Shown: in pieces, positions 54,707 through 64,000 of the stretch | Numbering within the stretch: position 1 is the first letter of the stretch | How the letters are laid out: each line of letters starts with the position of its first letter | Assembly: GCF_033958435.1 (NCBI RefSeq) | Contig: NC_134137.1 | Span: 64,744,001-64,808,000, forward strand | Direction of reading: 5' to 3' | Length of the DNA stretch: 64,000 nt | DNA from: Carettochelys insculpta | Lineage: Eukaryota; Chordata; Testudines; Carettochelyidae | Translations under genes and position numbers: made by a program | Notes under the pieces: model-generated | What the model was told of the DNA's origin: nothing | The model's input: only the letters and a program-made list of their open reading frames with translations | Database searches by the model: none

Positions 54707-57260
54707 CTGTTTCAAAAATGAGGTGACTCCTCTCTGAGAAATTCTGTGACAGTGCTGTGGTCACACTGAGACCTTTGAAGGTAGTCGGCTTCACTTAAAA
54801 TCATAGGAAGCAAAAGGATTTTAGAGTAGATTCCTGCCTGCTGGATACTGGTTGTAGTCACTTTAGTGACTTTCATCAGCTGTCCATTTGCTCAATATTT
54901 ATATTTCAAACTCTCTGCTATGTCTGTAGTTGGATTTCTTTTAAGCAACATGGTCACAGAATGAATATACAGTTCCAGCAAATAATTATGGTTCAGGCTT
55001 TTTAGCTTCAGACTTCTTTCCTCAATTCAGTTTTTTTTTTTAAATTTGTAGAAGAAATTGGAGATAATACCCTAGTAAAATACTATGTCACATACGCCCA
55101 GTTGGGTGTACTTACAGCTGCTGAATCGGAACTTTCACGTGTCTGTACTTGTGCAGTTCAGATTTGGACAGACAACTATGTGCCAAATTTACTAGAGATA
55201 CCTGTGATCTGCAGTGCCACTTGGTATCAGGGGACAAATGACATATAAGAAAAGTAATTCAGTCCAATGCCAGATTCATTTCCTGTAACTAAAACTGATT
55301 TTTCACATAAATCTTACTCTGCTTTTAAGCTAGGACATAACCTCATCTTAATGGCTATTTCGTGCTTGAAGGCAAAGGCAAAGAAATCAATTTGTCACAT
55401 ATAAGGCCTCGTTAGGTTTTCCATAATGAGTTGTTTTTAAGTGGATGAGCTTTTTTTAAAAACTCTTGACCTGGCCAATCATATCCATCTGCCATTTTTT
55501 TTTCCAAGTTTTGGTGCAAGTAGCTGTAATACATCAGGAATTCTCTCTTGGAGACAATGGCAGGCTAAGCTGAGTTCCGTTGCTTTGTCTCCTCAAATGC
55601 AGGAAATTGCATCACCTATTTTGAAATATGCAGACATAGGATTCCCCCCTCCCAATTTCTGTGTGATGGTGGCACAGATTCTCCATGCCAATCTCAAATG
55701 GTGGCATGTACAGAAAGAGGCTTAAGAGAAACAGCAAAGTGCCTGTGTGCAGGTGCTAATATTGTATGATTTTGTGTGGTGGAATACAAGCCTGCTTTTG
55801 CAGATGAATTCCTTTCAGATCCTCCCCTCTTATGGCCTTTTCAGCCCTCGAGCAACAAGGGGATGAAAACAATAAAAACATAAATCGCCCATAGATAATT
55901 ACCCATTTCTTCTTGCTGTGGTGCATCACCGTGAGATAATCACCACTTAAGATCAACACTTTTGATGATAGACATGAAAACCGATGAGCTTTTCCACTCT
56001 TCTTTTGATCTATAGCCACTGTCCCCAGTGGTGGTCTTTTAAAGCTGGAGCTGAGGCCCCTAGGTTCAGAAAGAAGCTTACCCTACCACTGGATCTCAAC
56101 TGGAGGTACGTTTTCATAAAACTATATAATGCAGTGCAGCAGTAGGCCCTGGTTTGGACTTCTGTCCCTAGTATTGTCAACCGAGAGCTCTCACAAATAC
56201 TATGATTAGATAATTCAGCATTTTTACTATGAGAGAGAGATTCATGTTGAGGCTTGGCGTGCTTGTGCTGAAGGTTTAGTGTCGACTTAACATGCTTTAT
56301 AATACACATTGATCCTTCTTTCTACAATTTATGTGTATAGTATTTCAAGGGTGCTTTGCATAGTGTTATAACTGTTCCATTGACAGTGAAATCAAATACC
56401 CAGTGGTCTTTTATGTCAACAAAAGGGGGTAAAATGCAATTTATTATTTGAAATGTTCCAGAAAAGCTGCCAACAAAATTTACAATAACAGGAGGAGAGT
56501 TTGTTTTTATTTTTGTTTTGTTTTGTTTTAAATAAAGAAGACAAATATAACAATATATGTCAAGGTAACCCACCAGAAGACAGGGCGTTCCTAGGAAAGA
56601 CATTATTTTCCCTTATACATTAACTTAATATGTAGGAAAAGTGCCTGACTGACAGCCCTCGTGTCTGAAGATCTTTTTTATCCACTGGGGTTGTACTGTA
56701 CGGGCAACCAGAGTCAAGTTGCACTGTTTCACCCATCTGTACCAACGCTGACCTGCATCGAACTCCAGAAAGAGTGAGCGGGTAGAATAGGACCCATGCA
56801 GACCTGGTCCTCTCTAGACTATCAGCAAGAGCATAAATTAGGATGGTTGCTTTTGTCGTGTGAATTCTCATGCACTGTCAATGGGGGTGTGGAACTGCCA
56901 GATTCATGACACACAGGCTAGTCAGATGGGAACAACCTCTGGCCACTACTGACCCAAGCAGATTTGCACTGGTAAGCAAGAAGTGAATGGCTGTGTGTCT
57001 GTGATTGCCGGCTTCTGAGTCCTCCAGGATGTGCCTCCTCCCCACGCATCCCAAAGGTTTCCTTATAACTCACCACTGTGTTTCAGTACCCTAAGACAAG
57101 TAATATGTAAAACCAGCTGCTGTTGAGAGATCACTACAACACCACCCCAAGCATGAGCCTGACTGAAAGATTTAGGAAGGAAGTTGCTGTGGCTTAATCT
57201 TTAGATCAGTTGCTCTGGGTGTTGTTCCACCCTCATGTTCTGATCTACAGCTGCTCCTAT
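54707..57260. other. No gene; AT-rich single-copy-looking DNA
   Basis: Frames up to 99 codons occur without motifs. 55870-56010 is AT-rich and repeat-free in appearance. No transposon ends are identified. Confidence 0.4.
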
Positions 57261-57371
57261 TTTTGCATCCAATGTTCCTGTAACTAAACCCACCTGTCTA
57301 GTACCAGCAGCCCTGAGCTCACACAGAAGTGTCCTTGCAAGGTAAAACATGTTGTTGTGTTGGATGATATG

Positions 57372-57475
57372 GGCATGTGTAGCTGCCTCCAGGAAGACTT
57401 AAACCTGGGACCTCTGGAGTTTAGTGTAAGCAGTACTACAGCTTGAGCTAAAGGCCAGCTGCCAATCAGCCTAGA
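57372..57475 (-). mobile_element. tRNA-headed SINE fragment
   Basis: On the minus strand, 'tttagctcaagct' (plus 57440-57452) is an A-box-like sequence and 'ggtttaagtct' (plus 57395-57405) a B-box-like sequence about 45 bases downstream, with 'ccagaggtccca' between. This is a tRNA-like head. Mismatches in both boxes and lack of a good 3' acceptor stem argue for a SINE relic and not a tRNA gene. Confidence 0.6.
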
Positions 57476-58870
57476 CGGTAGAGGACACTTATTCATTCTC
57501 TGTGAAGTGGTCTAGGTACCACTACATGGGACTGTTAGCCACACATAGGTGTGTGGGTTACATATGCACTGACATGTTTTCATTTCCTAATATTATGGGG
57601 AAATTGGGGTCTTGTCTTGTACTCACTCCACCCAATACACTGCCTTTCAGTGTTACTCTAGAATTGTTGCTTGAAAGCCCTAGCTTGCCTTTTGGACTTT
57701 GATTTCTCAGCCTGGCGCATTCACTCTTCCTTAGTCTTCTGCCAATACCATTTCAGCATCTAGGAACGGGAGGGTATTTTTCTCCTCACCCCTTTTCTGC
57801 CCTTTATATTTTATCATCCAGGTTACATCACTTTGCCCAGCCCTCATAGTGCAGCAGGTTTGAGTTAAAGAGAGAAATGGATTTCTCCTGCTTGGTTTTG
57901 ACGTTGCGTAGCTGAGAGTAAAGAGGAAAACAATACATGGGAAAAGGTGTGGTGTGATATGACTGATGACTTCAAAATTCAGAGACCCCACATTTTTAAA
58001 AGGCTCAGGGCTTGGTTTATTTACACACCTGCAATATCACTGATGCCTGTTACACCTCATTTGCCTCTGTGCAACTGAGTTCATTATCACACCCAAAGCA
58101 TTTAACATAGCACCTCTGCAAGTTGTTATTTTGAATTATCTATGGCCAGTTTAGAACTTGGCTGATTCAGCTCCTGCATATCTTTTCTGCTGCTGCAGGA
58201 TGTTGTTATGATAAATGCCCTGGAGAGAAAGGAATAGGGAGATGCGAGCCTGATATTTTCCATTTACTTGGTATGTCCTCAGTTTCAGTGTCTATGAAAT
58301 ATCTGTTACCGATCAATACCTAGAAAATTTCAGAGAATTGGAGGAAGACCAAAGGCTACAGCAAAGCTCCCCTTTGCGGGCCTCCATGTAACTAGGAACC
58401 TGAAACAAAGGACAGGCAGGCTCACAAAAGATTCAAAATGGTAATACAAGTCCCCTGTGAGTTGCATGTCCAGCTTGGCAAAGCTGCTTTCATAGCCTTG
58501 GGTCAGGAGAGGTTAAATCCCATAAAAGAACCAAAGAGAACCAAAGAACTGAAAGGCAGCCTGTGTGATGAAGAGGTATGATGGAAAGTAAGTGTGTGTG
58601 TGTGTGTGGGCAGGGGGGTCTTCTTCACAACTTCATTAATGACAACAATATCAAAAGACTGAGCTCTCTCCTTCCCTCTATTCAGTCATTACACTCACAC
58701 AAAAGGGGTGCAAAGCAGGTGGAAAAAAAATCTCGTGAGCCAGATTTTAAACTTAAGTGAATCAGTATTAATGGAACTTCCCCGATTTACACTGGCTGAG
58801 CATCTAGCCCAATAATTCTGATTTGGTAACATTTTATACTCACATTGCACTCCCTTTCCATTGGTGTAAA
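57476..58870. other. No gene; GT microsatellite at 58592-58608
   Basis: A (GT)8 tract lies at 58592-58608, followed by a G run. No coding motif is seen. Confidence 0.5.
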
Positions 58871-58882
58871 TGGCTACACAAG

Positions 58883-59234
58883 TAACAGAGAGGAAGCCGT
58901 GCTAGTCTATACACTATCAAAACAAAAAGCAGTTAAGTAGCACTTTAAAGACTAGCAAAATAGTTTATTAGGTGAGCTTTTGTGGGACAGACCCACTTCT
59001 TCAGACCATAGCCAGACCAGAACAGACTCAATATTTAAGACACAGAGAACCAAAAACAGTAAGCAAGGAAAATCTGATTTGTCCTCCTTGCTTACTGTTT
59101 TTGGTTCTCTGTGTCTTAAATATTGAGTCTGTTCTGGTCTGGCTATGGTCTGAAGAAGTGGGTCTGTCCCACGAAAGCTCACCTAATAAACTATTTTGCT
59201 AGTCTTTAAAGTGCTACTTGACTGCTTTTTGTTT
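58883..59234 (+). mobile_element. Fold-back retroelement, copy 2, near-perfect palindrome
   Basis: A head (58883-58917, 'cagagaggaagccgtgctag') is followed by inverted arms 58918-59069 and 59085-59236 that differ at only two of 152 positions, around a 15-base loop. The exact 12-bp word 'tggctacacaag' occurs at 58871-58882 and 59235-59246 as target duplication. The right arm reads 'ctgaaga' (59150-59156), a 5-bp GTGGG/CCCAC hairpin, then 'gaaa' (59173-59176), a hammerhead-ribozyme-like core with one extra A before the stem. The mirrored 76-codon frames on the two strands are artefacts of the palindrome. Confidence 0.85.
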
Positions 59235-59246
59235 TGGCTACACAAG

Positions 59247-60639
59247 AAGCAGGATAGATTTATAGACACCTCTTGGTTTGGAGGCTCTAAATCCAAAACC
59301 AGATTGGCTGCTGGGGCCTACACTGTAGCCAGCTTTGTATGGAGGTATATTCCCACTTTGCCTAACCCTACTTGGGCAGAGGGCATCTTGTTGGTCTTCT
59401 CTGAGCACGAAGGAGCATTAATGGGGTCAGTGGTGGAATACATTACAGAGGAGACAAAGCCATGGCTCTGCCATCCTTCCGCACCATGGGGAGGATGGTG
59501 TGGGGGGTGAGGGAGTAGAGTACTGATCCAAGGAGGTATCATAAAAGCCAATTGAGTGCACTTGTCCTGTCTACATGTAGGCTCCATACACAAACAGGCT
59601 GGGTGCCTCTAAAACTGCTGGCAGTGTGGTGGGCCTCTCCCTGTCACTTGGAAGCAAGCAGCTGCCTTTCAGAAATCAGCTCTGTCTTAAAATATTAAGG
59701 CTAGATTCTGCCACCCTCAGATGTGTGGTTATACCTTGGTTTGTAAGTGGTCCCATAGATGCTGGCAGAGTAAAGTACTAACTCAGCCTAAGTAAAGGGC
59801 TGCAGTGATTTGTGGTCCATGGATAAATTAGCTATGAAGTGCTTCAATCATTTTAAAGCTGTAAGAAATGTTTCTTTTTTTTGGTCCCAAGAATGCCTTT
59901 TAAAGTGCAATTTTGTCACTGGGCAGCAGAGACCTGGTTTGCAATCAGACTCAGGCAATGTGCACAGGAGTCCAACTAGACAGCTGTTGCTGGAAATGAA
60001 TTGCCCTATCAGATTAAGGTCTTTTGATTCAGAAACACCTCAGTGTGCAATTTAGTTGTGTGCAGTCATGTAGGAGAATGGTGAAGCAATAGACAAGAGC
60101 ACTTACCTGAACCTATGAAGACTAATTCTAGTGCTGAAATGCATCATTGTTATATTACACTTCCAGGTAGCAATGCAGGAACACCAGAGTGAGGGGTGAG
60201 GCCTCCCCCATGTGACTAAGTCTCAAGGTCTTGTTCTTAGTTTTCCTGTGTGTTGTGCTAGAATAAGTCTCTCATAAAGACGATCTCTCATTATCAATTC
60301 ACTTCTTGGGACAGCCTTGTTGGGATCTTAATTTATTGTGTTAAACCAACAGATGCGGCAACCCACAAGTGTTATCTCTAATAGGTAGCAGGGGTCAATA
60401 ATTATTCAGTTGTTCTAGTTCTGTTCACATGAAGGACTGAGATGAGAATTTGTCCTGATAATGACGACTGGCAAATTAGTTTGATTGCACAATTAAATCT
60501 GGAGGTTAGAGAACTGGTACGACCAACCCAATGCCTCACCGGGTGCTCCCCAGTGCAGGCTCAAGGAATTCCGTGAAGAGGCAAATTGACAATAGCTGCC
60601 CTGTCCAATCCATAGTCTTATGTGAAATCTATTTAGAGG
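59247..60639. other. No gene recognised
   Basis: No domain or known repeat is evident. The 104-codon frame at 59196-59510 begins inside the fold-back element and has no motif. Confidence 0.4.
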
Positions 60640-60644
60640 CATTG

Positions 60645-60925
60645 GTAGTAAAGTGGGGCGCATCGCTGCTGTCTAAGCAGTTGATGTGGGTTTGATTCCT
60701 GGCCAGTACAGCTGTGCCTTTTGGAGGAGGGATAGCTCAGTGGTTAGAGCACAGACTTTGTAAAGCAAGTGTTTTGAGTCCAATCCTTGAGGTGGCCTTT
60801 CAAGGGATGGGGGCAGGTTAGTTTTAAAGGAAAAAGAAAACCTTCAGGGATGATAAGTCCTGCTGTCAGGGCAGTGGACTGGACATGGTGACCTCTCAAA
60901 TTCCCTTCCAGTTCTCTGATTAGAA
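60645..60925 (+). mobile_element. Cry-type SINE with a preceding second tRNA-like head
   Basis: From 60725, 'ggagggatagctcagtggtt' (A box) and 'gagtccaatcc' (weakened B box) lead to a body and a CR1-like tail ('ggactggacatggtgacctc', then 'ttcccttccagttctctga'). Immediately upstream, 60650-60710 has 'gtttgattcctggcc', a second B-box-like sequence after a tRNA-like stretch. The arrangement is either a dimeric SINE or two abutting insertions. Confidence 0.75.
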
Positions 60926-62200
60926 GAGACAGTTATTAAGGACAATATTCTGCCCCCTGTCACTCTGTTAAGTCATGCCTTACTCTACAGACCTCTGTAC
61001 TCTGTGGAAATACTCAAGACTACAGTACTACTCAGTCTGGGTAGGGATGTCAAAAATATTGCTATAATGTACCTAATTGTTTGTTGTCCAGTTCTGATTG
61101 TTTAGTAGAGCTGCCCTTGAACTTCAGATCTCTGGCTGCTGAAGCTCAGAGGATCTGAATGAGACCATGTCCCATTCCTGTGATTTTAGAAGCTGCAGGC
61201 TAAGATATTCTTGTACATGAGACCCAAGACCACTGGAAGGCTTCTGTGAGAGTCAGCCACAGCTTATTAGTTTAGGAAAAATTCTCCTTTTCTCCACAAA
61301 GGCAACTCCCCTGAAAGATGCAGTCACCCACCCAACAGGGACAGAAATGGATAAGAAGTGTGTCAGATTTTCAAAAATAGCTCAGGGGTGGAGCACCTAA
61401 CTCCCAGTGACAGGCAGTGGAAATTAGAAGCCAAATTTCCTTAGGGAGTTTTGAAAATCTCATTCTTCAAATATAAACACTCCTCGATAAAACTTTCCTC
61501 TAGGTCTCCCAGCAGATCTACTTAGAAGTAAACTCCTCTGGGTATAAGCTGCGTCTTCCTTTGTGTGTGTCTCACGTACTGTTGGCACTTCATAAAAATT
61601 TATACACAGTAATAGGAAAATTTCATTTAAACAAAGAGGTTCCATGATGCTTTTATTCTCGAAAGATGGAAGCAGTGGATCCTGTCCATGGAGTAGCTGA
61701 ACTTTATTTTCAGCAAGGTAAATGCATCTAAATATAAAAAACCCCAACACTATACAAGCCTAGTTATGTGAATGGTTCTGAGGAGTGATAATGGGGACTG
61801 GGATGGAGTCTTTCCCCTGTGGGTTACCAGCTAGAATCCAGCCTTGGCTAGCAACGATCAACCATTATTGCTATTGGGTCCTATTTATTTTTCCTCTGAT
61901 AAACAAAGGCTTGCCCACGATCACCTGTAAATCACTGGAGGCAGGGGAGCAGTAAATTGAGCCAAGGGGACACACTCTTATTCCAATGTGAAAGGCCAAA
62001 TTCCAGTTCTTGGTGGAAACTCCTCATGACAAATGTGCCTTTGCCAATTGGCACAATGGCTGAGCAGGAGCCCCTGGTTTTCCCAGTTTAGGTGTGAGGC
62101 ACCTTGAGTGGACAGTGAAAGCAGACATTACAGAGGCTGTCTGGGCTGCACTTCTGCAAACAGCTCCTCAGCCTCCAGAGCTGGTAGCTTTCATAATTGT
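60926..62200. other. No gene recognised
   Basis: No supported repeat or coding domain. Confidence 0.4.
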
Positions 62201-62900
62201 ACTGCTTAATGTACAACACTATTTTAAATAAAATCCCTTAAATATTCACTTTATTAATAGGCATAATTTGCTTGGTGTAGGAGGAATACTGCCTTCTCTG
62301 ACTAAATTCAGCCTTTTTTTTCCTCTCCGCTTGAACTTCTCTGCCTGGGAACAAGTTGATTTCATGAAGATTTATATGCGGAGTTCAAGGGGAGCGGGGA
62401 GGTGAGAAGAGGATCAGATTATTATTTGAAGCCAATAAAAATATTTGTGGCTTATCTCACTACTGTTCCCATGGAAATTGCCTCTTCCCCACTACAAAGG
62501 CGTTACTGATGATACAGCAGCATAATTTACGCGGCGTGAGTGAAATTTCCACAAACCTTTGTTTTTTGTATCTAGAACCTAAAGATATTTATAGGGAGGA
62601 ATGTTTGTTGTTCTCCTTTTAAAAGGCTGAATACTTAAACTCAAGTCATGCTTTCAGTTGCCAGCTAAGTGATTAATTATGGTCAGTCTCGGACTATAGA
62701 GAATTTATTCATTCAAATCTGGCCCCTCGCTAAAAATATAAATATCATGTAAATTAAAAAACACTCAAACAGTTGAACAGGAGACGGTTTTGTTATTATT
62801 TGTGCACCTACAGCAGAGACTGAGGTCATATAGTAACAGCATTCGCAGGGGACCGTCTTTCCCCTGAAAAACATCTAAATAGATAACCTAGACAAAGGGT
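62200..62900. other. AT-rich repeat-free stretch, candidate conserved non-coding DNA
   Basis: There are no transposon ends, low CpG, and many short homeodomain-like or AT-rich words ('gtgattaattatggtc', 'taaatattcactttattaat'). This is judged by texture only. No coding frame is present. Confidence 0.35.
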
Positions 62901-64000
62901 GGGAGGAAGAAATGTTATCCTCAATTAACAGATGGGGAATTGAGAAAAGCTCACTCACACAAGTTCTGTGGAACCTCTAAGAATTAACTTCACTCTTCTG
63001 AGTCCCACGTGGCTGTTTTAAGCAGACGACCAACCTCCTTTCACAATTGTTCTTTATTTTTATCCTGTCCCAAATCAAGTTAGTTTTCTAGAAATTTTGG
63101 CCCAGATCCGGCATGAGAGTTGGGTACCTTTTGAGGATCTGGGGCTTCGGGCATCACCCAGTCCCCAGGGACTCATGGAAATTTTGCTATTGTCATCAGT
63201 GGGATTTTGGCCAGGCTCTAAAAGAACAAGCCCACTGATGTGGGGGGAAAAGGGGCAATCGACCCCAGGCCTGTCATTTCAAAAGGGCCTGCCTGGAGCA
63301 ATGGCCGCTGGCAGCAGCAGTGGCTGAGCGCTGGACCCCTTTGACGTGCTATGGCAGCACTGCTCCAGCTGTGTGTGGCTGTGAGGGGGCACAGAGATCT
63401 GACTGTCCTTGGCCACACCCCTTCTGCTCTTGGCTCCACCCGTTTTGGAGCACAGAGCTAGGCGCCCTTCCCACCTTGCCCCAGGGCTCGCGGTGGCTAT
63501 CAGTGCTACTGAGGGCATCAGGTGGAGGAAAGAAAAGACTTCCAGCTGTGAGATCCCAGACACACACTTGCTGGGTTTAGGTATATGTACATCTTGAAAA
63601 TGCAATTAAGATTTTTTTAAAAAAGATAATCTACTTGATTCACTTCTTAGGAACACCCTGATGTTTTAACAGGGGATTTGAATGAAGAGCACTTAATGAA
63701 ACAGAGCTTGGAGGTTCTTTTCATGCATGGGCACTGACTCCCTAGGTGCTCTGGGACGAACGCCTCAGCTTTGCCAAGTGGCTGTACTGTACGCTCTCTA
63801 ATCTGTGTTTCTCCCAGTCGTGGGCCAGATGCACAGCTGTGCTGGAGCTTTGGGAGCAGAGGTGGTTTTAAGCCACTCTTCACTCTCCAATCCCACAGCT
63901 ACAGCCCCTGGCATAAATGGAGCAATCACAAAGCTGTTACATTGCCCAGGGATCAGCATACAGCTACGTGCTCCAGCTAGGAGATGCTGACCGCTAGCCA
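62901..64000. other. No gene; MIR-like core and a GC-rich block
   Basis: 62915-62990 ('tcaattaacagatggggaat', 'tgagaaaagctcactcacac') weakly resembles a MIR core. 63230-63570 is GC-rich with overlapping 70-108-codon frames on both strands and no domain. Confidence 0.35.

Noticed and set aside
57395..57452. Possible minus-strand tRNA gene
   Set aside because: Boxes are imperfect and acceptor-stem pairing is not visible; a SINE relic is more likely.
58952..59202. Two near-identical 76-codon proteins on opposite strands
   Set aside because: They mirror each other because of the 152-bp palindrome; not a gene pair.

Overview
This window is vertebrate nuclear DNA, and the repeat content points to a turtle. 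It holds several CR1 LINE copies, two tRNA-headed SINEs whose tails match the CR1 3' end (the Cry/tortoise PolIII type), a large APE-type non-LTR element, and many short fold-back DNA elements whose ends carry a 'GTCTACAC'-like signature. The assignment to Testudines rests on recalled repeat families, not on a search. I see no convincing host protein-coding exon, rRNA gene, functional tRNA gene or CRISPR array. The window reads as intergenic or intronic sequence, and most short open frames are chance or repeat-derived.

Layout, left to right. 0-0.7 kb: an unclassified old repeat and a CR1 3' end. 2.6-5.5 kb: an old CR1 holding at least three insertions, one of which holds a second CR1. 6.2-7.3 kb: a decayed non-LTR retrotransposon (minus). 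8.4-8.9 kb: a hAT-type MITE with a perfect 8-bp target duplication. 9.9-10.9 kb: a terminal-inverted-repeat element containing a 436-bp snap-back MITE, with a fold-back retroelement at its right edge. 11-14.4 kb: few repeats, AT-rich. 14.5 kb: a Cry-type SINE. 15.5-27.6 kb: single-copy DNA with scattered MITEs, a MIR-like SINE and CR1 tails. 28-33.5 kb: CR1 fragments and GC-rich repeats. 34.6-38.2 kb: MITEs and an LTR-like unit carrying a GC-rich minisatellite.

38.2-42.05 kb: an almost full-length APE endonuclease/reverse transcriptase element (minus) that split a MITE. 42.25-43.95 kb: CR1 (plus). 45.7-49.4 kb: GC-rich repeats and a MITE. 50.7-53.0 kb: the best-preserved CR1 (minus, 552-codon open frame). 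54-54.7 kb: a possible LTR. 57.4 and 60.7 kb: tRNA-headed SINEs. 58.9-59.2 kb: a fold-back element with 152-bp arms differing at only two positions. The remainder to 64 kb looks single-copy, with an AT-rich stretch near 62.2-62.9 kb.

The elements relate as transposition partners, not as a host pathway. CR1-type reverse transcriptase is the expected mobiliser of the SINEs that share its tail. No transposase frame is present for the MITEs, so they must have moved in trans. The most unusual item is the fold-back family at 10.7 and 58.9 kb. Its copies have 11-12-bp target duplications, opposed inverted arms and a hammerhead-ribozyme-like core, which together suggest derivation from Penelope-like element termini.
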